Part shown: positions 10,495 through 20,233 of the stretch, in pieces | How positions within the stretch are numbered: position 1 is the stretch's first letter | Layout: every line of letters starts with the position of its first letter | DNA from: Hyphomicrobiales bacterium | Lineage (GTDB): Bacteria > Pseudomonadota > Alphaproteobacteria > Rhizobiales > Rhizobiaceae | Assembly: GCA_900472675.1 (NCBI GenBank) | Contig: UCJA01000002.1 | Span: forward strand, 1-64,000 | DNA length: 64,000 nucleotides | Direction of reading: 5' to 3' | Translations under genes and position numbers: made by a program | Notes under the pieces: model-generated | What the model saw: the letters and a program-made list of their open reading frames with translations, nothing else | What the model was told of the DNA's origin: nothing | The model's database searches: none

Positions 10495-10692
10495 ATGCAG
10501 AGGCAGGTTATTGAATTTGGCGGTTTGCCCGTTGGCATAGCCGTCCCGGATGGGGAAAAACTCCGTTTCATCGCCGTCAAGTTTCACGTCATCGCACTGG
10601 ATGACAGACGGTTCGCATCGGCTGGCGAGATCCGGATGGCAATCCGCCACCATCTTCAGTCGGCAGAGGCTCGGCCGCTGGAAGCGGCCTGA
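10495..10692 (+). CDS. Small conserved-looking hypothetical protein
   Basis: Predicted 65-residue protein starting MQRQVIEFGG with GGAG 8 nt upstream of the ATG at 10495; an in-frame ATG at 10465 (with GGAGG at 10451) would give 75 residues. The sequence reads as a compact soluble protein with alternating hydrophobic strands (VIEFGGLPVGIAV, LRFIAVKFHVIAL) and a basic C-terminal helix. No known function. It sits between the Rrf2 regulator and the tauABC genes, so a link to sulfur regulation is possible but unproven. Confidence 0.45.
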   Translation: MQRQVIEFGGLPVGIAVPDGEKLRFIAVKFHVIALDDRRFASAGEIRMAIRHHLQSAEARPLEAA

Positions 10693-10744
10693 CCCCCACA
10701 AACCTTAGTCCGAAAATGGCGCACGGCCGCATGGCAGCGGCCAA

Positions 10745-11608
10745 CTATAGCTTGCCCTTCCATGGCACCAGCAGGGCTTCAGCTGCCCGCACGAGCGCGC
10801 CGAAGGCAAAGGCACAGATAGCGATGATGCCGATGCCGACGAAGACCACGTCCGTTGCGAGGAACTGCGAAGCGGACATGATCATGTAGCCGATGCCGCG
10901 GGTCGAGGCGATCAGCTCGGCGGCCACCAGCGTGCCCCAGCCCACGCCGAGCGCGATGCGAATGCCGGTCAGGATCTCCGGCAGGGCCGAGGGCATCACG
11001 ATGTGGAAGAAGAGCTGGAGCCGGCTTGCGCCGAGAGCGCGAGCCGCATTGACCCGCTCCAGAGGCAGCGAGCGCACGCCCGCCTGCGCCGAGAGGCAGA
11101 TGGGCGCGAACATGGCGAGCACCAGAAGCGTGATCTTGGAGGTCTCCCCGATTCCAAGCCAGATAATCATCAACGGCAGGTAGGAGAGCGGCGGCAGCGG
11201 CCAGTAGAATTCGATCGGCGTATCCAGCACGCCCTTGGCCCAGCGGTTGAGCCCCATCAAAAGGCCGAGCGGAATGCCGGCAGCGATGGCAATCAGGGCC
11301 GCCACCACGATGCGGAACAGGCTTGCAGAAACATGATCTGCCAGAGAGGCACCGGCGTATCCGTCGCGGTAAATATTTCCGACCTGGCGCAGGACTTCGT
11401 CCGGACGGGGCAGGAAGAGATGGGGCACCACGCCGAGACGCGACACGAGCCACCAGGCGGCAAGGATGACAACGGCCGTGACTAGGCTGATGGCCAGAGT
11501 GGGTTTGTCGCCGACCCCGAAGTCGGCCATCTTGACCAGCCTGACCTTGGCGACAGGTGCCGCCCGGTTGTCGCCGACAAGCTCGCCTGCGTGGATGATC
11601 TCGCTCAT
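10745..11608 (-). CDS. tauC: Taurine-type ABC transporter permease TauC
   Basis: Inner-membrane permease of a taurine/sulfonate importer, 287 residues with about six hydrophobic segments. The blocks [50 protein letters not shown] and [11 protein letters not shown] match TauC more closely than SsuC. It overlaps the upstream tauB gene by 4 nt (ATGA) and is the last gene of tauA-B-C. No taurine dioxygenase tauD is attached; oxidation may fall to the nearby flavin monooxygenases. Confidence 0.9.
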   Translation of the reverse strand: MSEIIHAGELVGDNRAAPVAKVRLVKMADFGVGDKPTLAISLVTAVVILAAWWLVSRLGVVPHLFLPRPDEVLRQVGNIYRDGYAGASLADHVSASLFRIVVAALIAIAAGIPLGLLMGLNRWAKGVLDTPIEFYWPLPPLSYLPLMIIWLGIGETSKITLLVLAMFAPICLSAQAGVRSLPLERVNAARALGASRLQLFFHIVMPSALPEILTGIRIALGVGWGTLVAAELIASTRGIGYMIMSASQFLATDVVFVGIGIIAICAFAFGALVRAAEALLVPWKGKL

Positions 11609-12402
11609 GCGGCGCTCCTCAGGTTTTCGCCTTCGTGCAGGATGGCCCGGATTTCCTCGCGCAGTTCTGCAAACTCCGGCGACGTCTTGATCGGCCGCGC
11701 ATCGCCGCCCTCCACGAAGCGGCGGACGAAATCCACGTCGAACCGCCTGACGACACGGCCCGGGCGGGGCGACATGACCAGAACCTGGGTGCCGAGCAAC
11801 AGGGCTTCCTCGATCGAATGGGTGATGAAGAAGACCTTCTTGGCCGTGCGCGACCAGACGGAGATCAGCAATTCCTGCATGTGCTCGCGGGTCAGGCTGT
11901 CGAGCGCCCCGAAGGGTTCGTCCATCAGCAGGATGGCGGGATCCGTCGCCAGCGCCCGGGCGATCCCGACACGCTGGCGCATGCCGCCGGACAGTTCATA
12001 GGGAGCGGCCTTGCCGAAATCCGCAAGACCCACCAGTTGCAGCAGGTCCTCGACCCGCTCCTGCCTTTCGCGCCTGCCGACGCCGGCAAACTTCAGGCCC
12101 AGCGCGACATTGTCGGCGACCGATTTCCACGGCAGCAGCGCATCCTTCTGGAACACCACGCCGCGGTCAGCACCCGGCCCGGTGACCGGCCGGCCATTCA
12201 GGGTGATGGAGCCCTCTGAGAGTGGCAGGAAACCGGCAATGGCGTTGAGCAGCGTCGATTTTCCGCAGCCGGAGGCGCCAAGTGCGACCACGAAGCCCTC
12301 GTCCGGAATATCGAAGGATACCCGGTCCAGGGCATGCACGGTTCGCCCGTCGCGGGCGGCAAAAAAGACGCTGGCATGATCGACCTTGAGCATTGTGGAC
12401 AT
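11605..12402 (-). CDS. tauB: Taurine-type ABC transporter ATP-binding protein TauB
   Basis: ATPase of the sulfonate importer, 265 residues. Walker [11 protein letters not shown]-loop [18 protein letters not shown] signature, Walker [13 protein letters not shown] and the switch His of ITHSIEEAL are all present. The start at 12402 ([14 protein letters not shown]) is chosen because upstream in-frame sequence is unlike the family; the next in-frame ATG at 12393 is an alternative. It lies 83 nt after tauA and overlaps tauC by 4 nt. Confidence 0.91.
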   Translation of the reverse strand: MSTMLKVDHASVFFAARDGRTVHALDRVSFDIPDEGFVVALGASGCGKSTLLNAIAGFLPLSEGSITLNGRPVTGPGADRGVVFQKDALLPWKSVADNVALGLKFAGVGRRERQERVEDLLQLVGLADFGKAAPYELSGGMRQRVGIARALATDPAILLMDEPFGALDSLTREHMQELLISVWSRTAKKVFFITHSIEEALLLGTQVLVMSPRPGRVVRRFDVDFVRRFVEGGDARPIKTSPEFAELREEIRAILHEGENLRSAA

Positions 12403-12485
12403 CCGTTCAGGCGCGTCAGGAGTTCGGATGGGAGCACCCGGGCCGCCGGCAAGGCGATTACCCAGGTGCTCCCGTCCCGGGAGGA

Positions 12486-13499
12486 TCAGTTGCTGGCGGT
12501 GATCAGCGCGTCCGGCGTCACGAAGGCGCTGTAGCTTGGAAGGACATCCGACACCTTGCCCTGCTCCTTCAGGAAGGTGGCCGTGTCCTTGAGGATCTTC
12601 GCCGCGCCGGATTTTTCGCCACCGCCCAGCCATGCGGCCGAGGCCTGCACATCGGGGGCAAGCAGGGTGAGGTTCTTCAGCGCATCGGCCTGCTGGTCCG
12701 GCGTGCCGCCGAGCAGCTTGGCCAGCGCCTTGGCATTGTCGCCCTGCGCACCCCAGGCTGCCTTCTCTGTGGCAAAGGAGGCGTAGTACCGGCTGACGAC
12801 GGAGGCGAAGCTCTTCAGGAATTGGCCATTGCCCTTCGCAAAGGCGTCGCTTGCCACCCAGGCGGAAAAGGTCGGCGCGCCCTTGTCGGCGACATCCTTG
12901 GAGGTGACGAGCACCTTGCCGTTCTTCTTAAGCTCGGTCAGGGCCGGATCCCAGACGAAGCCGCCATCCAGATCGCCGCGGTTGAAGGCTGCCACGATTT
13001 CAGGCTGGGGAATGGCGAAGACCTGGGTGTCCTTTTCGGACAGGCCCTGAGACTTCAAAAGCGCGAGCAGCTGGTAGTGGTCCGTGGACACAGGCGCCGC
13101 CGCAAGCTTCTTGCCCTTGAGGTCGGCGAGGCTTTCGATGCCCGAGCCGTTGCGGACGACAAGAGCTTCGTCAACGCCGGAGATCGAGGCGAGGTAGAAG
13201 GCCTTTACCTCCAGACCGCGTGAGGCGGCCGCCGCGAAGGGGCTTGAACCGACATAGCCGACCTGAACGTCGCCGGAGGCGATGGCGGCAAAGATCTCGG
13301 CGCCTGAGTTGAACTTGCGGAAGTCGATCTCGTAGCCTGTGGCTTTCTGGAAATCGCCGTTGGCAATGGCGACGGACGACGGCAAGGCGTCCGTCTGGTA
13401 GGCGACGACCACCTTCTTGTCGGCGGCGTGGGCAAGCGAAAGCGGCGAGAGTGTGCTGATACCGACCGCGAGCGCGGCAATCCATCTGGTCAAATTCAT
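12486..13499 (-). CDS. tauA: Taurine-type ABC transporter substrate-binding protein TauA
   Basis: Periplasmic sulfonate-binding protein, 337 residues, with a signal peptide ending at about SLAHAADKK (residue 24-26). TauA-like blocks include [57 protein letters not shown] and [13 protein letters not shown], and the C-terminal [14 protein letters not shown] matches E. coli TauA. First gene of tauA-B-C. The ATG at 13499 is preferred over one 81 nt upstream because the signal peptide starts there and a GGGGGG-rich Shine-Dalgarno lies just before it. Confidence 0.92.
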   Translation of the reverse strand: MNLTRWIAALAVGISTLSPLSLAHAADKKVVVAYQTDALPSSVAIANGDFQKATGYEIDFRKFNSGAEIFAAIASGDVQVGYVGSSPFAAAASRGLEVKAFYLASISGVDEALVVRNGSGIESLADLKGKKLAAAPVSTDHYQLLALLKSQGLSEKDTQVFAIPQPEIVAAFNRGDLDGGFVWDPALTELKKNGKVLVTSKDVADKGAPTFSAWVASDAFAKGNGQFLKSFASVVSRYYASFATEKAAWGAQGDNAKALAKLLGGTPDQQADALKNLTLLAPDVQASAAWLGGGEKSGAAKILKDTATFLKEQGKVSDVLPSYSAFVTPDALITASN

Positions 13500-13513
13500 G
13501 TTGGCCCCCCTGT

Positions 13514-13531
13514 GGGAGCAAGGATGCTCCC
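13514..13531 (-). promoter_or_regulatory. Hairpin in tauA 5' leader
   Basis: Perfect 7-bp inverted repeat GGGAGCA (13514-13520) / TGCTCCC (13525-13531) with a 4-nt loop, ending about 15 nt from the tauA start. It may affect translation of tauA; AT-rich promoter-like DNA lies beyond it at about 13583-13618. Confidence 0.35.
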
Positions 13532-13716
13532 GGTTGAATACCCATTGAAGGTAGCGGGCAAACCAGCGGGCGAGGAGCAAAAGAATACTATAATTGTAGA
13601 CAACTGAGATAATAGATTACCGGATCTCCGGCATTTCGAAGTCGGCGGGCAAGACGATCGCGTCTATATCCGACCGATAGGCGTTAAAGCACGTTCCATC
13701 ACTGACAGGAGCCACC

Positions 13717-14565
13717 ATGTCACTTTCTCCCCACTCCGCCGTCCCTGCCTCCGATACGCCTGCGGAGCTGATCCGCCAGCGGCTGGGAGCCGAGACAATC
13801 GACACGGAGAACTGGAACTCCGCGCTCGAGGCCATGCTGGCCCACCGCTCGGTGCGCAGCTACCTGCCGAAACCGGTGCCGGACGATGTGCTTCGGCTCG
13901 GCATTGCGGCCGCCCAATCGGCGCCAACCTCGTCTGGCCTGCAAGCCTGGAGCGTGGTGGCAGTCGAGGATCCGGCTCGGCGCGCCAAGCTCGCGGAACT
14001 GGCGAGCCCCAACCCGCAGATCCTGTCGGCACCGCTGTTCCTGGTGTGGCTCGCGGATCTGTCGCGGCTTAGAACCGTCGCCGTCGACAATGGAAAGGCG
14101 GGTGACGGCCTCGACTATCTGGAGAGCTTCCTGCTTGCGGCGATCGACGCCTCGCTTGCCGCACAGAACGCCGTCGTGGCATTTGAATCGCTTGGCCTCG
14201 GCACCTGCTATATCGGTGGCATGCGAAACAATCCGATCGACGTCGGGGCCGTTCTCGGGCTGCCGCCGGAGAGCTTTGCCGTGTTCGGACTGACGGTCGG
14301 CTATCCGGATCCGACTGTAGCGACCGACATCAAGCCACGGCTGCCGCAATCGCTTGTCCTGCACCGGGAAACCTATCAGCTGCCCCTCTCGCCCGTCGCG
14401 CTGGAAAGTTATGACAGCCGCATGCAGGAATTCCAGGCGGCGCAGGGAATGGCGGTGCGCGGCTGGACGCGGGTGATGGCCGGCCGGATCGCGGATGCCG
14501 CTGCCCTGAAAGGGCGGGACCGCCTGAAGGAGATCGTCCGGGCGATGGGTTTCAAGCTGAAATAG
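13717..14565 (+). CDS. Nitroreductase-family NADPH-dependent oxidoreductase (Frp/NfsA type)
   Basis: 282-residue FMN-dependent nitroreductase-fold enzyme. Diagnostic features are HRSVRSYLPKPVPDDVL (FMN phosphate-binding Arg-Ser-x-Arg near residue 49-52), QSAPTSSGLQAWSVV, and SLGLGTCYIGGMRNNP. The long C-terminal extension with SYDSRMQEFQ is typical of the Frp/NfsA group, which includes the flavin reductase that feeds bacterial luciferase. Being divergent from tauABC and near an LLM monooxygenase without an SsuE gene, it may be the FMNH2 supplier (inference). Confidence 0.82.
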   Translation: MSLSPHSAVPASDTPAELIRQRLGAETIDTENWNSALEAMLAHRSVRSYLPKPVPDDVLRLGIAAAQSAPTSSGLQAWSVVAVEDPARRAKLAELASPNPQILSAPLFLVWLADLSRLRTVAVDNGKAGDGLDYLESFLLAAIDASLAAQNAVVAFESLGLGTCYIGGMRNNPIDVGAVLGLPPESFAVFGLTVGYPDPTVATDIKPRLPQSLVLHRETYQLPLSPVALESYDSRMQEFQAAQGMAVRGWTRVMAGRIADAAALKGRDRLKEIVRAMGFKLK

Positions 14566-14717
14566 CTTAGGCCCAGGCTGGTCGCGGGGCAGGACAGGTG
14601 GCTGCTGGCAAAAAGCGGATAATATGACTGAGTTACTCTTGTTTAGACAGGAGCAAGCAGGTTATAGGCTCGCCATCCGGTCCCGCGCCCCGGGACTTAG
14701 CCATACAGGAAAACCTC

Positions 14718-15752
14718 GTGATCCGACCGACGTCCTTTTTGACCATCCTTGGTTTCAGCGCCGCCTTGAGCCTGGTTGCCGCACCTGCCCTTTCGGCGCC
14801 GACGCAATATCCGCTGACGCTCGAAAACTGCGGTGCGACGATCACGGTCGAGAAGGCTCCGCAGCGGGCGATCGGGTTCGGGCAAAACAGCGCAGAAATC
14901 CTGCTGCTGCTGGGGCTCGAAGACCGGATGGCCGGCACGGCTTTCTGGCCGAGCAAGGTGCTGCCGCAACTGGCGGCCGCGAACGCCAAGGTAAAGCTTC
15001 TCACCGTCGAGTTTCCGACGTTTGAATCCATCCTGGCAGAAAACCCGGACTTCGTGGCTGCGGCACTGCCCACGCTGGTCGGCCCGACCAGCAAGGTTGC
15101 CAAGCGCGAGGATTTCGAGAAGGTCGGGGTGCCCGCCTATCTCTCCCCCAGCACATGCCTCGGCGCCGACGCCGGCAAGACCGCCAAGGACCTCTATGGC
15201 AGCCGCGCCCAGCTGTGGAACATGGACCTCCTCTACAAGGAGATCGACGAGCTTTCGCAGATCTTCGACGTGGCCGAGCGCGGCCAGGCGCTGATCGCGG
15301 ACTTCAAATCCCGTGAGGCGGCCCTTCGTGCGCGCGTTCCCAAGAACGGCAAGCCGCTCTCCTATGTCTTCTGGTTCTCCAGCCAGTCGCCATCGTCGGA
15401 CGCCTATCTCGGCGGCAAGAACGGCGCATCGGGCTTTATCGCCGATCTGCTCGGGGGCAAGAACGCCATTACCACCGAAGCGGAATGGCCGACGCTCGGC
15501 TGGGAAAGCATCATCGCGGCCAATCCCGACGTGATCGTCATCGCAAGCCTCGACCGCAACCGCTGGGAACTCGACAAGCCGGAGGCCAAGATCAAGTTCC
15601 TGAACACAGACCCGGCCGTCAGCCAGATGCCCGCAGTCAAGAACAAGGCGATCGTCGTGATGGACGGCCAGGCGATGAACCCGGCGATCCGCACGCTCTA
15701 CGGAGCAGAACAGGTGGCCGAGCAGTTGAAGGCGCTTGGCCTGATCCAGTGA
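14718..15752 (+). CDS. Metal-chelate ABC transporter substrate-binding protein (FecB/BtuF class)
   Basis: 344-residue periplasmic binding protein of cluster A-II, the class for ferric siderophores, haem or cobalamin. A signal peptide ends near ALSAPTQYP (about residue 27). The typical pattern is present: RAIGFGQNSAEILLLLGLEDRMAGTAFW in the N-lobe, a long backbone helix in the middle, and ANPDVIVIASLDR plus IVVMDGQAMNPAIRTLYGAEQVAEQL in the C-lobe. The permease start codon overlaps its stop. The ligand cannot be read from sequence; I see no clear cobalamin riboswitch or iron-regulator box upstream. Confidence 0.87.
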   Translation: MIRPTSFLTILGFSAALSLVAAPALSAPTQYPLTLENCGATITVEKAPQRAIGFGQNSAEILLLLGLEDRMAGTAFWPSKVLPQLAAANAKVKLLTVEFPTFESILAENPDFVAAALPTLVGPTSKVAKREDFEKVGVPAYLSPSTCLGADAGKTAKDLYGSRAQLWNMDLLYKEIDELSQIFDVAERGQALIADFKSREAALRARVPKNGKPLSYVFWFSSQSPSSDAYLGGKNGASGFIADLLGGKNAITTEAEWPTLGWESIIAANPDVIVIASLDRNRWELDKPEAKIKFLNTDPAVSQMPAVKNKAIVVMDGQAMNPAIRTLYGAEQVAEQLKALGLIQ

Positions 15753-16789
15753 CCACGGCGAGCCCGACCCTTCGCCAGCTCGGCGGCCTATGCGCCGCCA
15801 TCCTGGGCTCGCTTGCCGCCGTCGGCCTGGTGGTCGGGGTCAGCGTGGGCGTGGGTGACCTGCCGATCCCGCTCGCGACGACCTTTGCCGCCGTGACGAA
15901 CCGGCTGGGCTGGACGGCAGTCGAGCTCAACCGCATCCACGAGACGGTGATCTGGGACTACCGGCTCAGCCGCGCGCTGGTCGCGGCCTTCTGCGGCGCG
16001 GGCCTGGCGCTGTCAGGCGCGATCATGCAATCGCTGCTGCGCAACCCGCTCGCGGAGCCCTATGTGCTCGGCATTTCCGCCGGCGCCTCGACCGGCGCGG
16101 TCTTCATCGTCATCCTCGGTCTTGGGGCCGGCGCCATACCGCTTTCGGCGGGTGCCTTTGCCGGCGCGTTCGCCGCCTTCTTCTTCGTCGCCCTGCTTTC
16201 CAACGGCGCGCGTGGCGGCGCCGACCGGACCATTCTGGCAGGCGTTGCGGCATCGCAGCTGTTCAATGCCGCCACCTCCTATGTGGTCACCACCTCGGGC
16301 AATGCGCAGCAGGCGCGAGACGTGATGTTCTGGCTGCTCGGCAGTTTCGGCGGCGTGCGGTGGCCGGAGTTCATGCTGGTATCGGTCGTAGTCGGCATAG
16401 GTCTCGTCGTCTGCCTGTTGCATGCGCGGGTTCTGGACGCCTTTGCCTTCGGTGACGAGGCCGCGGCCTCGCTCGGCGTGAACGTCGGCCGGGCGCGCAT
16501 CGCGCTTTTCGCGCTGACGGCCATGATGACCGCGACGATCGTCAGCATGGTGGGGTCGATCGGCTTCGTCGGCCTCGTGGTTCCGCATGCCGCGCGGTTC
16601 ATCGTCGGCCCGCTGCACATGCGGCTGCTGCCGGCCTGCGCGATCGTCGGTGCCATCTTCATGGTGCTTGCCGATATCGCGTCACGATCGCTGATCCCGC
16701 AGCAGGTGCTGCCGATCGGGGTCGTCACGGCGCTGGTCGGGGTTCCCTTCTTTTCCGTCATTCTCTACCGGTTCCAGCGTCCGTCATGA
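15749..16789 (+). CDS. Metal-chelate ABC transporter permease (FecCD/BtuC family)
   Basis: 346-residue polytopic permease with about nine to ten hydrophobic segments. Family blocks are DYRLSRALVAAFCGAGLALSGAIMQSLLRNPLAEPYVLGISAGAS and GSIGFVGLVVPHAARFIVG, the latter the coupling region for the ATPase. The GTG at 15749 overlaps the upstream stop (GTGA), indicating translational coupling; ATG of the ATPase overlaps its own stop in the same way. Confidence 0.9.
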   Translation: MTTASPTLRQLGGLCAAILGSLAAVGLVVGVSVGVGDLPIPLATTFAAVTNRLGWTAVELNRIHETVIWDYRLSRALVAAFCGAGLALSGAIMQSLLRNPLAEPYVLGISAGASTGAVFIVILGLGAGAIPLSAGAFAGAFAAFFFVALLSNGARGGADRTILAGVAASQLFNAATSYVVTTSGNAQQARDVMFWLLGSFGGVRWPEFMLVSVVVGIGLVVCLLHARVLDAFAFGDEAAASLGVNVGRARIALFALTAMMTATIVSMVGSIGFVGLVVPHAARFIVGPLHMRLLPACAIVGAIFMVLADIASRSLIPQQVLPIGVVTALVGVPFFSVILYRFQRPS

Positions 16790-17547
16790 GCATCAAGGTC
16801 GACACCCTCGTCTGGACGATTGGCAAGAAGACCATTCTCGACGGCATTTCCTTCGAGGCGCCGCCGGGCAAGATGCTCGGCCTTTTGGGGCCGAACGGTT
16901 CCGGCAAGACATCGCTGCTGCGAATTCTCGCCGGCCTGAAACGGCCAAGCTCGGGCCAGATCACACTCGATCAGACGGACATGGGTTCGATCGGACGTCG
17001 CAGCGTCGCCAGGCGGGTCGCCTTCATCGAGCAGCATGCGACGACCAATGCCAGTCTTAGGGTGATCGACGTGGTGAAGCTCGGCCGCTTCCCGCACCGG
17101 TCGATGTTTTCCGGCTGGACGCTCGCCGACGAAAAGGCCGTCGATGACGCTCTCGCGTGTTCCGGCATGACCGCGAAGCGAAACGATCCCTGGCAGAGCC
17201 TCTCGGGGGGCGAGCGGCAACGCACTCACATCGCAAGGGCACTGGCGCAATCGCCGAGCGAGCTCATCCTCGACGAGCCGACCAACCATCTGGACGTCCA
17301 GCACCAGATCGGGCTGATGCGTCTGGTCTCCAGCCTTCCGGTGACCAGCATCATCGCCCTGCACGACCTCAACCACGCGGCCATGTTCTGCGACACGCTG
17401 ATCGTGCTCCAGGAGGGCAGGATCGTCGCGTCCGGCACGCCGCAGGAGGTCATCACGGAGGATCTGCTGCGCAAAGTGTTCCGTGTCGACGCGCGCGTCG
17501 AGGCTTCACCGCATCATGGGCGGCCGCTTATCCACTACCTGCGCTAA
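16786..17547 (+). CDS. Metal-chelate ABC transporter ATP-binding protein (FecE/BtuD family)
   Basis: 253-residue ATPase with Walker A GPNGSGKTS (about residues 36-44), LSGGERQR signature, Walker B LILDEPTNHLD and switch His in ALHDLNHA. It completes the binding protein-permease-ATPase operon, starting with an ATGA overlap. Its last 20 nt overlap the 3' end of the convergent sulfatase-fold gene on the other strand. Confidence 0.91.
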   Translation: MSIKVDTLVWTIGKKTILDGISFEAPPGKMLGLLGPNGSGKTSLLRILAGLKRPSSGQITLDQTDMGSIGRRSVARRVAFIEQHATTNASLRVIDVVKLGRFPHRSMFSGWTLADEKAVDDALACSGMTAKRNDPWQSLSGGERQRTHIARALAQSPSELILDEPTNHLDVQHQIGLMRLVSSLPVTSIIALHDLNHAAMFCDTLIVLQEGRIVASGTPQEVITEDLLRKVFRVDARVEASPHHGRPLIHYLR

Positions 17548-19222
17548 AGCTGCGCAGAAATTTCTCCCTGAACTCCTGCATGGGGAAGACCGGCGTATCC
17601 GGCTCTGGCGTCATGCCAGGCGTCCAGTTCCAGCCATCGAGCCTTTGCAGCAGTGCCGGATTGGACGTGACGATGTGCATGGGCACGTCACGCGAGGCGC
17701 CTTCACCGGTCACCACGGCGGCCGGCTGATGATCCCCCACCAGCACGAAAAGCGTGTTGCTTCCATAGCGTGCCATGTAGGATCCGAGCGTTTCGAGCAC
17801 ATAATCGATCGAATCCAGATACTGCGCCTGGATACGCTCAGGACTTGCCCAGACGACGGACGGACTGTCGCCGCTTTCGGCCTGGGGGTTGAACACCGTG
17901 CCGTCGCCCACCGCCTCCCAGTCGATGAGCTTTGGGATGGGCGTCCAGGGTGCGTGGCTGGAAATCAGCGCGATCTCGCTCATGACCGGCGCGTGGCCTG
18001 CCGGACGTTCCAGCCGCTCGAAGGCCGAAAGCGTATACTGATCCGGCATGGTGACCCAGTTGAAGGGCTTTCCACGATAGCCGAGACCGGCGGCGGCATG
18101 CACCGCCTGATAGCCGAAATACCGGGCTTCCGGCCAGTCGAGGGTAATGGCCGGCATGACCGCGCTCGTCTTCCAGCCGGAGGCGGCAAACAGGGCGTTG
18201 AGGCTTTTGCGGTCACTCGTCATCAGCCGGTCATAGCGTGCCTGGCTGTCGATGCGCAGACCGGAGAGGAGCGTCCCGTGGGCGAGCCAGCTCAGGCCGC
18301 CGACGGTGGGCGAGGTGATCCAGCCGCTGCGCGCCTTAAGCCCGGCACCGGCGATCTGCGCCTCGACATCGGCAAGCCGGCGCGTCACGCGTGGCGCATA
18401 GCGCGGATCCTCTACGGCACTTCGCCCATAGGACTCGATGAAGATCAGCACCACATCCGTCGTGCCCAGGCCCTTCAGCATTTGATCGTGCGCGATCTCG
18501 GCTGCCGGGTCACTCTGCATGTCAGTGCTCAGGCCCGCCAGATCGTGGACCGATTGCTGCACCATGGCAGACCGGGTCGTGAGGTAGGGGACGAGCTGTC
18601 CCTCAAGGCGCGGCGTTTTGGCGGACTGGGGCATCCAGACAAGCAGGGCGCTCCCTGCCAGCAGCAGCACGGCGCTCAATGCCCCACAGCGCCGGCGCTG
18701 CCGAGGCGGGAGATGGCGGAAGCCGCCCATTCCCCAGTAGAGCAGAGCCAGCACGCCGAGCCCGGCGAGCAGGCATAGACCTGCCAAAGCCATGGCCTTT
18801 CCCGGGCCGAGCGTGCCGTTCAACAGGTGCCAGCCATCGGCGACCATCTTGCCATCGAGATAGGGGTTGAAGGGCCGCTGGAAGGCGCTGTCCGTGCCGA
18901 TGTCAGCGAGCTTGAGACACAGCACGACGGCAGCCAGTGCCGTCACCGCGACCTTAAGGACGGCCAGGCTGCGTCCGGAGAGCAGAAACCCCAGTGCCGC
19001 GAGCGCCAGGACTTCGACGGGCAGCGCCACGGATGCGATCGACAAGCCAGCGGCATTGCCTGGAAGCCAGAGGATCACCCCTGCGACGAGAAGTGCAGCC
19101 GCAATTCGCACGATAGGACGCCCGTTCCGATTGCGGGGATTTGCGGCGGCAGAAGGCGTGGTATGAGACATGGCTTGCGAAGGAATTCGATCGTTGCGCA
19201 TTGGAAATAACCCGCCGCTCAT
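17528..19222 (-). CDS. Membrane-anchored sulfatase-family (alkaline phosphatase superfamily) protein
   Basis: About 564 residues: five N-terminal hydrophobic segments (within residues about 38-200), then a periplasmic sulfatase/LTA-synthase-like domain (about 255-560). DVVLIFIESYGRS resembles the metal-binding start of the domain, GGLSWLAHGTLLSG the nucleophile region, and LFVLVGDHQPA the distal metal site with Asp-His. Such proteins act as phosphoglycerol or phosphoethanolamine transferases on lipids or glycans, or as hydrolases. Starts at 19222, 19201 or 19171 are possible; none has a clear Shine-Dalgarno. It is head-to-head with the next membrane gene, and convergent with the FecE-like gene. 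Confidence 0.78.
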   Translation of the reverse strand: MSGGLFPMRNDRIPSQAMSHTTPSAAANPRNRNGRPIVRIAAALLVAGVILWLPGNAAGLSIASVALPVEVLALAALGFLLSGRSLAVLKVAVTALAAVVLCLKLADIGTDSAFQRPFNPYLDGKMVADGWHLLNGTLGPGKAMALAGLCLLAGLGVLALLYWGMGGFRHLPPRQRRRCGALSAVLLLAGSALLVWMPQSAKTPRLEGQLVPYLTTRSAMVQQSVHDLAGLSTDMQSDPAAEIAHDQMLKGLGTTDVVLIFIESYGRSAVEDPRYAPRVTRRLADVEAQIAGAGLKARSGWITSPTVGGLSWLAHGTLLSGLRIDSQARYDRLMTSDRKSLNALFAASGWKTSAVMPAITLDWPEARYFGYQAVHAAAGLGYRGKPFNWVTMPDQYTLSAFERLERPAGHAPVMSEIALISSHAPWTPIPKLIDWEAVGDGTVFNPQAESGDSPSVVWASPERIQAQYLDSIDYVLETLGSYMARYGSNTLFVLVGDHQPAAVVTGEGASRDVPMHIVTSNPALLQRLDGWNWTPGMTPEPDTPVFPMQEFREKFLRSFSAGSG

Positions 19223-19240
19223 AGGCCACCCGTATCATGG

Positions 19241-20233
19241 ATGCTGTCCTTGAAGCGCCTGTGGACATATTCCGGCGTCGCTGTCGCCATCGTTCTCCTG
19301 GCGCTCGTCGTCTGGACGCTGGATGCGCGCCAGATCGGGGCTAGCCTGATCTCGGCACGGCCCGAACTGGTGCTTTCCGGACTGGCGCTCGTGCAGATGC
19401 AGATCATGCTATCGGCCCTGCGCTGGCGGTTTACGGCCGGGCGGCTCGGCCAGAAGATCGGGGCCAGGCCGGCAATCAACGATTACTACCTCGGCACGCT
19501 GGTCAACCAGCTGCTGCCCGGCGGCGTTGCCGGCGATGCGCTGCGGGCGTTGCGGCACCGCACGGGAGAAGCCGGCGGCTGGAAGGTACCGGCCCAGGCC
19601 GTGCTGTTCGAGCGGCTGGCCGGGCAAGGCATGTTCTTCCTGATCGCTGGCCTCGGGCTGCTGCTGTGGCCCTGGCTTGCTACCCGGGACATTCCGATGG
19701 CGCTGATGGCAACCATCCAGGTCTGGGCCGTGGTTCTGCCCCTCTGTCTGGTCGTCGTTACCCTCTTGCTGCTGTTTCCACCCTCGCGGCTGCGGGCATG
19801 GCTCGATGGTCTGAAGGCAGCGCTCTCGCATGTATTCCTGAGAGGTGGCGCATGGGCTGTTCAGCTTGGCCTCAGCTTCGTGATCGTCGGGAGCTATATG
19901 GCGATGTTCATGCTGGCATCGGCCGCCATTGGCGCGCCACTGCCGGCGATCGCCTCGATCACCATCATTCCGATCTGCCTGCTGATGATGCTGTTTCCGG
20001 CCACGGTTGCCGGTTGGGGTGCCCGTGAGGCAGCCGCGGCGGCGCTGTGGCCGGCCTTCGGATACGACGCCTCGCAAGGCGTGGCCGCCAGCATTCTCTA
20101 CGGCATCATGGCGCTGGTCGGCTCGGCGCCGGGCTTGTTCATCGGCGCGGCCATGTTGCTTCGACCTCACGGCAGCCGGCGCTTTTCCCGGGCGGCCGAC
20201 AGAAGTGCCGACGCGTCCGCGCCGAAGGAATAG
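19241..20233 (+). CDS. Lysylphosphatidylglycerol-synthase-like integral membrane protein (UPF0104/AglD type)
   Basis: 330-residue polytopic protein with about eight hydrophobic segments, of the LPG synthase transmembrane family. The hallmark NQLLPGGVAGDALRALRHR (about residues 87-105) and the later PATVAGWGAREAAAAALW are visible. No soluble aminoacyl-transferase domain is present, so it is more likely a lipid or polyprenyl-carrier handling/flipping protein than MprF. Its 3' 67 nt overlap the convergent phosphatidyltransferase gene, and its start is 18 nt from the divergent sulfatase-family gene. Confidence 0.78.
   Translation: MLSLKRLWTYSGVAVAIVLLALVVWTLDARQIGASLISARPELVLSGLALVQMQIMLSALRWRFTAGRLGQKIGARPAINDYYLGTLVNQLLPGGVAGDALRALRHRTGEAGGWKVPAQAVLFERLAGQGMFFLIAGLGLLLWPWLATRDIPMALMATIQVWAVVLPLCLVVVTLLLLFPPSRLRAWLDGLKAALSHVFLRGGAWAVQLGLSFVIVGSYMAMFMLASAAIGAPLPAIASITIIPICLLMMLFPATVAGWGAREAAAAALWPAFGYDASQGVAASILYGIMALVGSAPGLFIGAAMLLRPHGSRRFSRAADRSADASAPKE

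Noticed and set aside
14566..14717. Cobalamin riboswitch or iron-regulator box before the metal-chelate importer
   Set aside because: Searched by eye for a B12 box and for paired iron-responsive elements; no adequate match, so none is claimed.
17483..18778. 431-residue plus-strand frame opposite the sulfatase-family gene
   Set aside because: Antisense shadow; the minus-strand frame has membrane segments and the metal-site motifs of the alkaline phosphatase superfamily.
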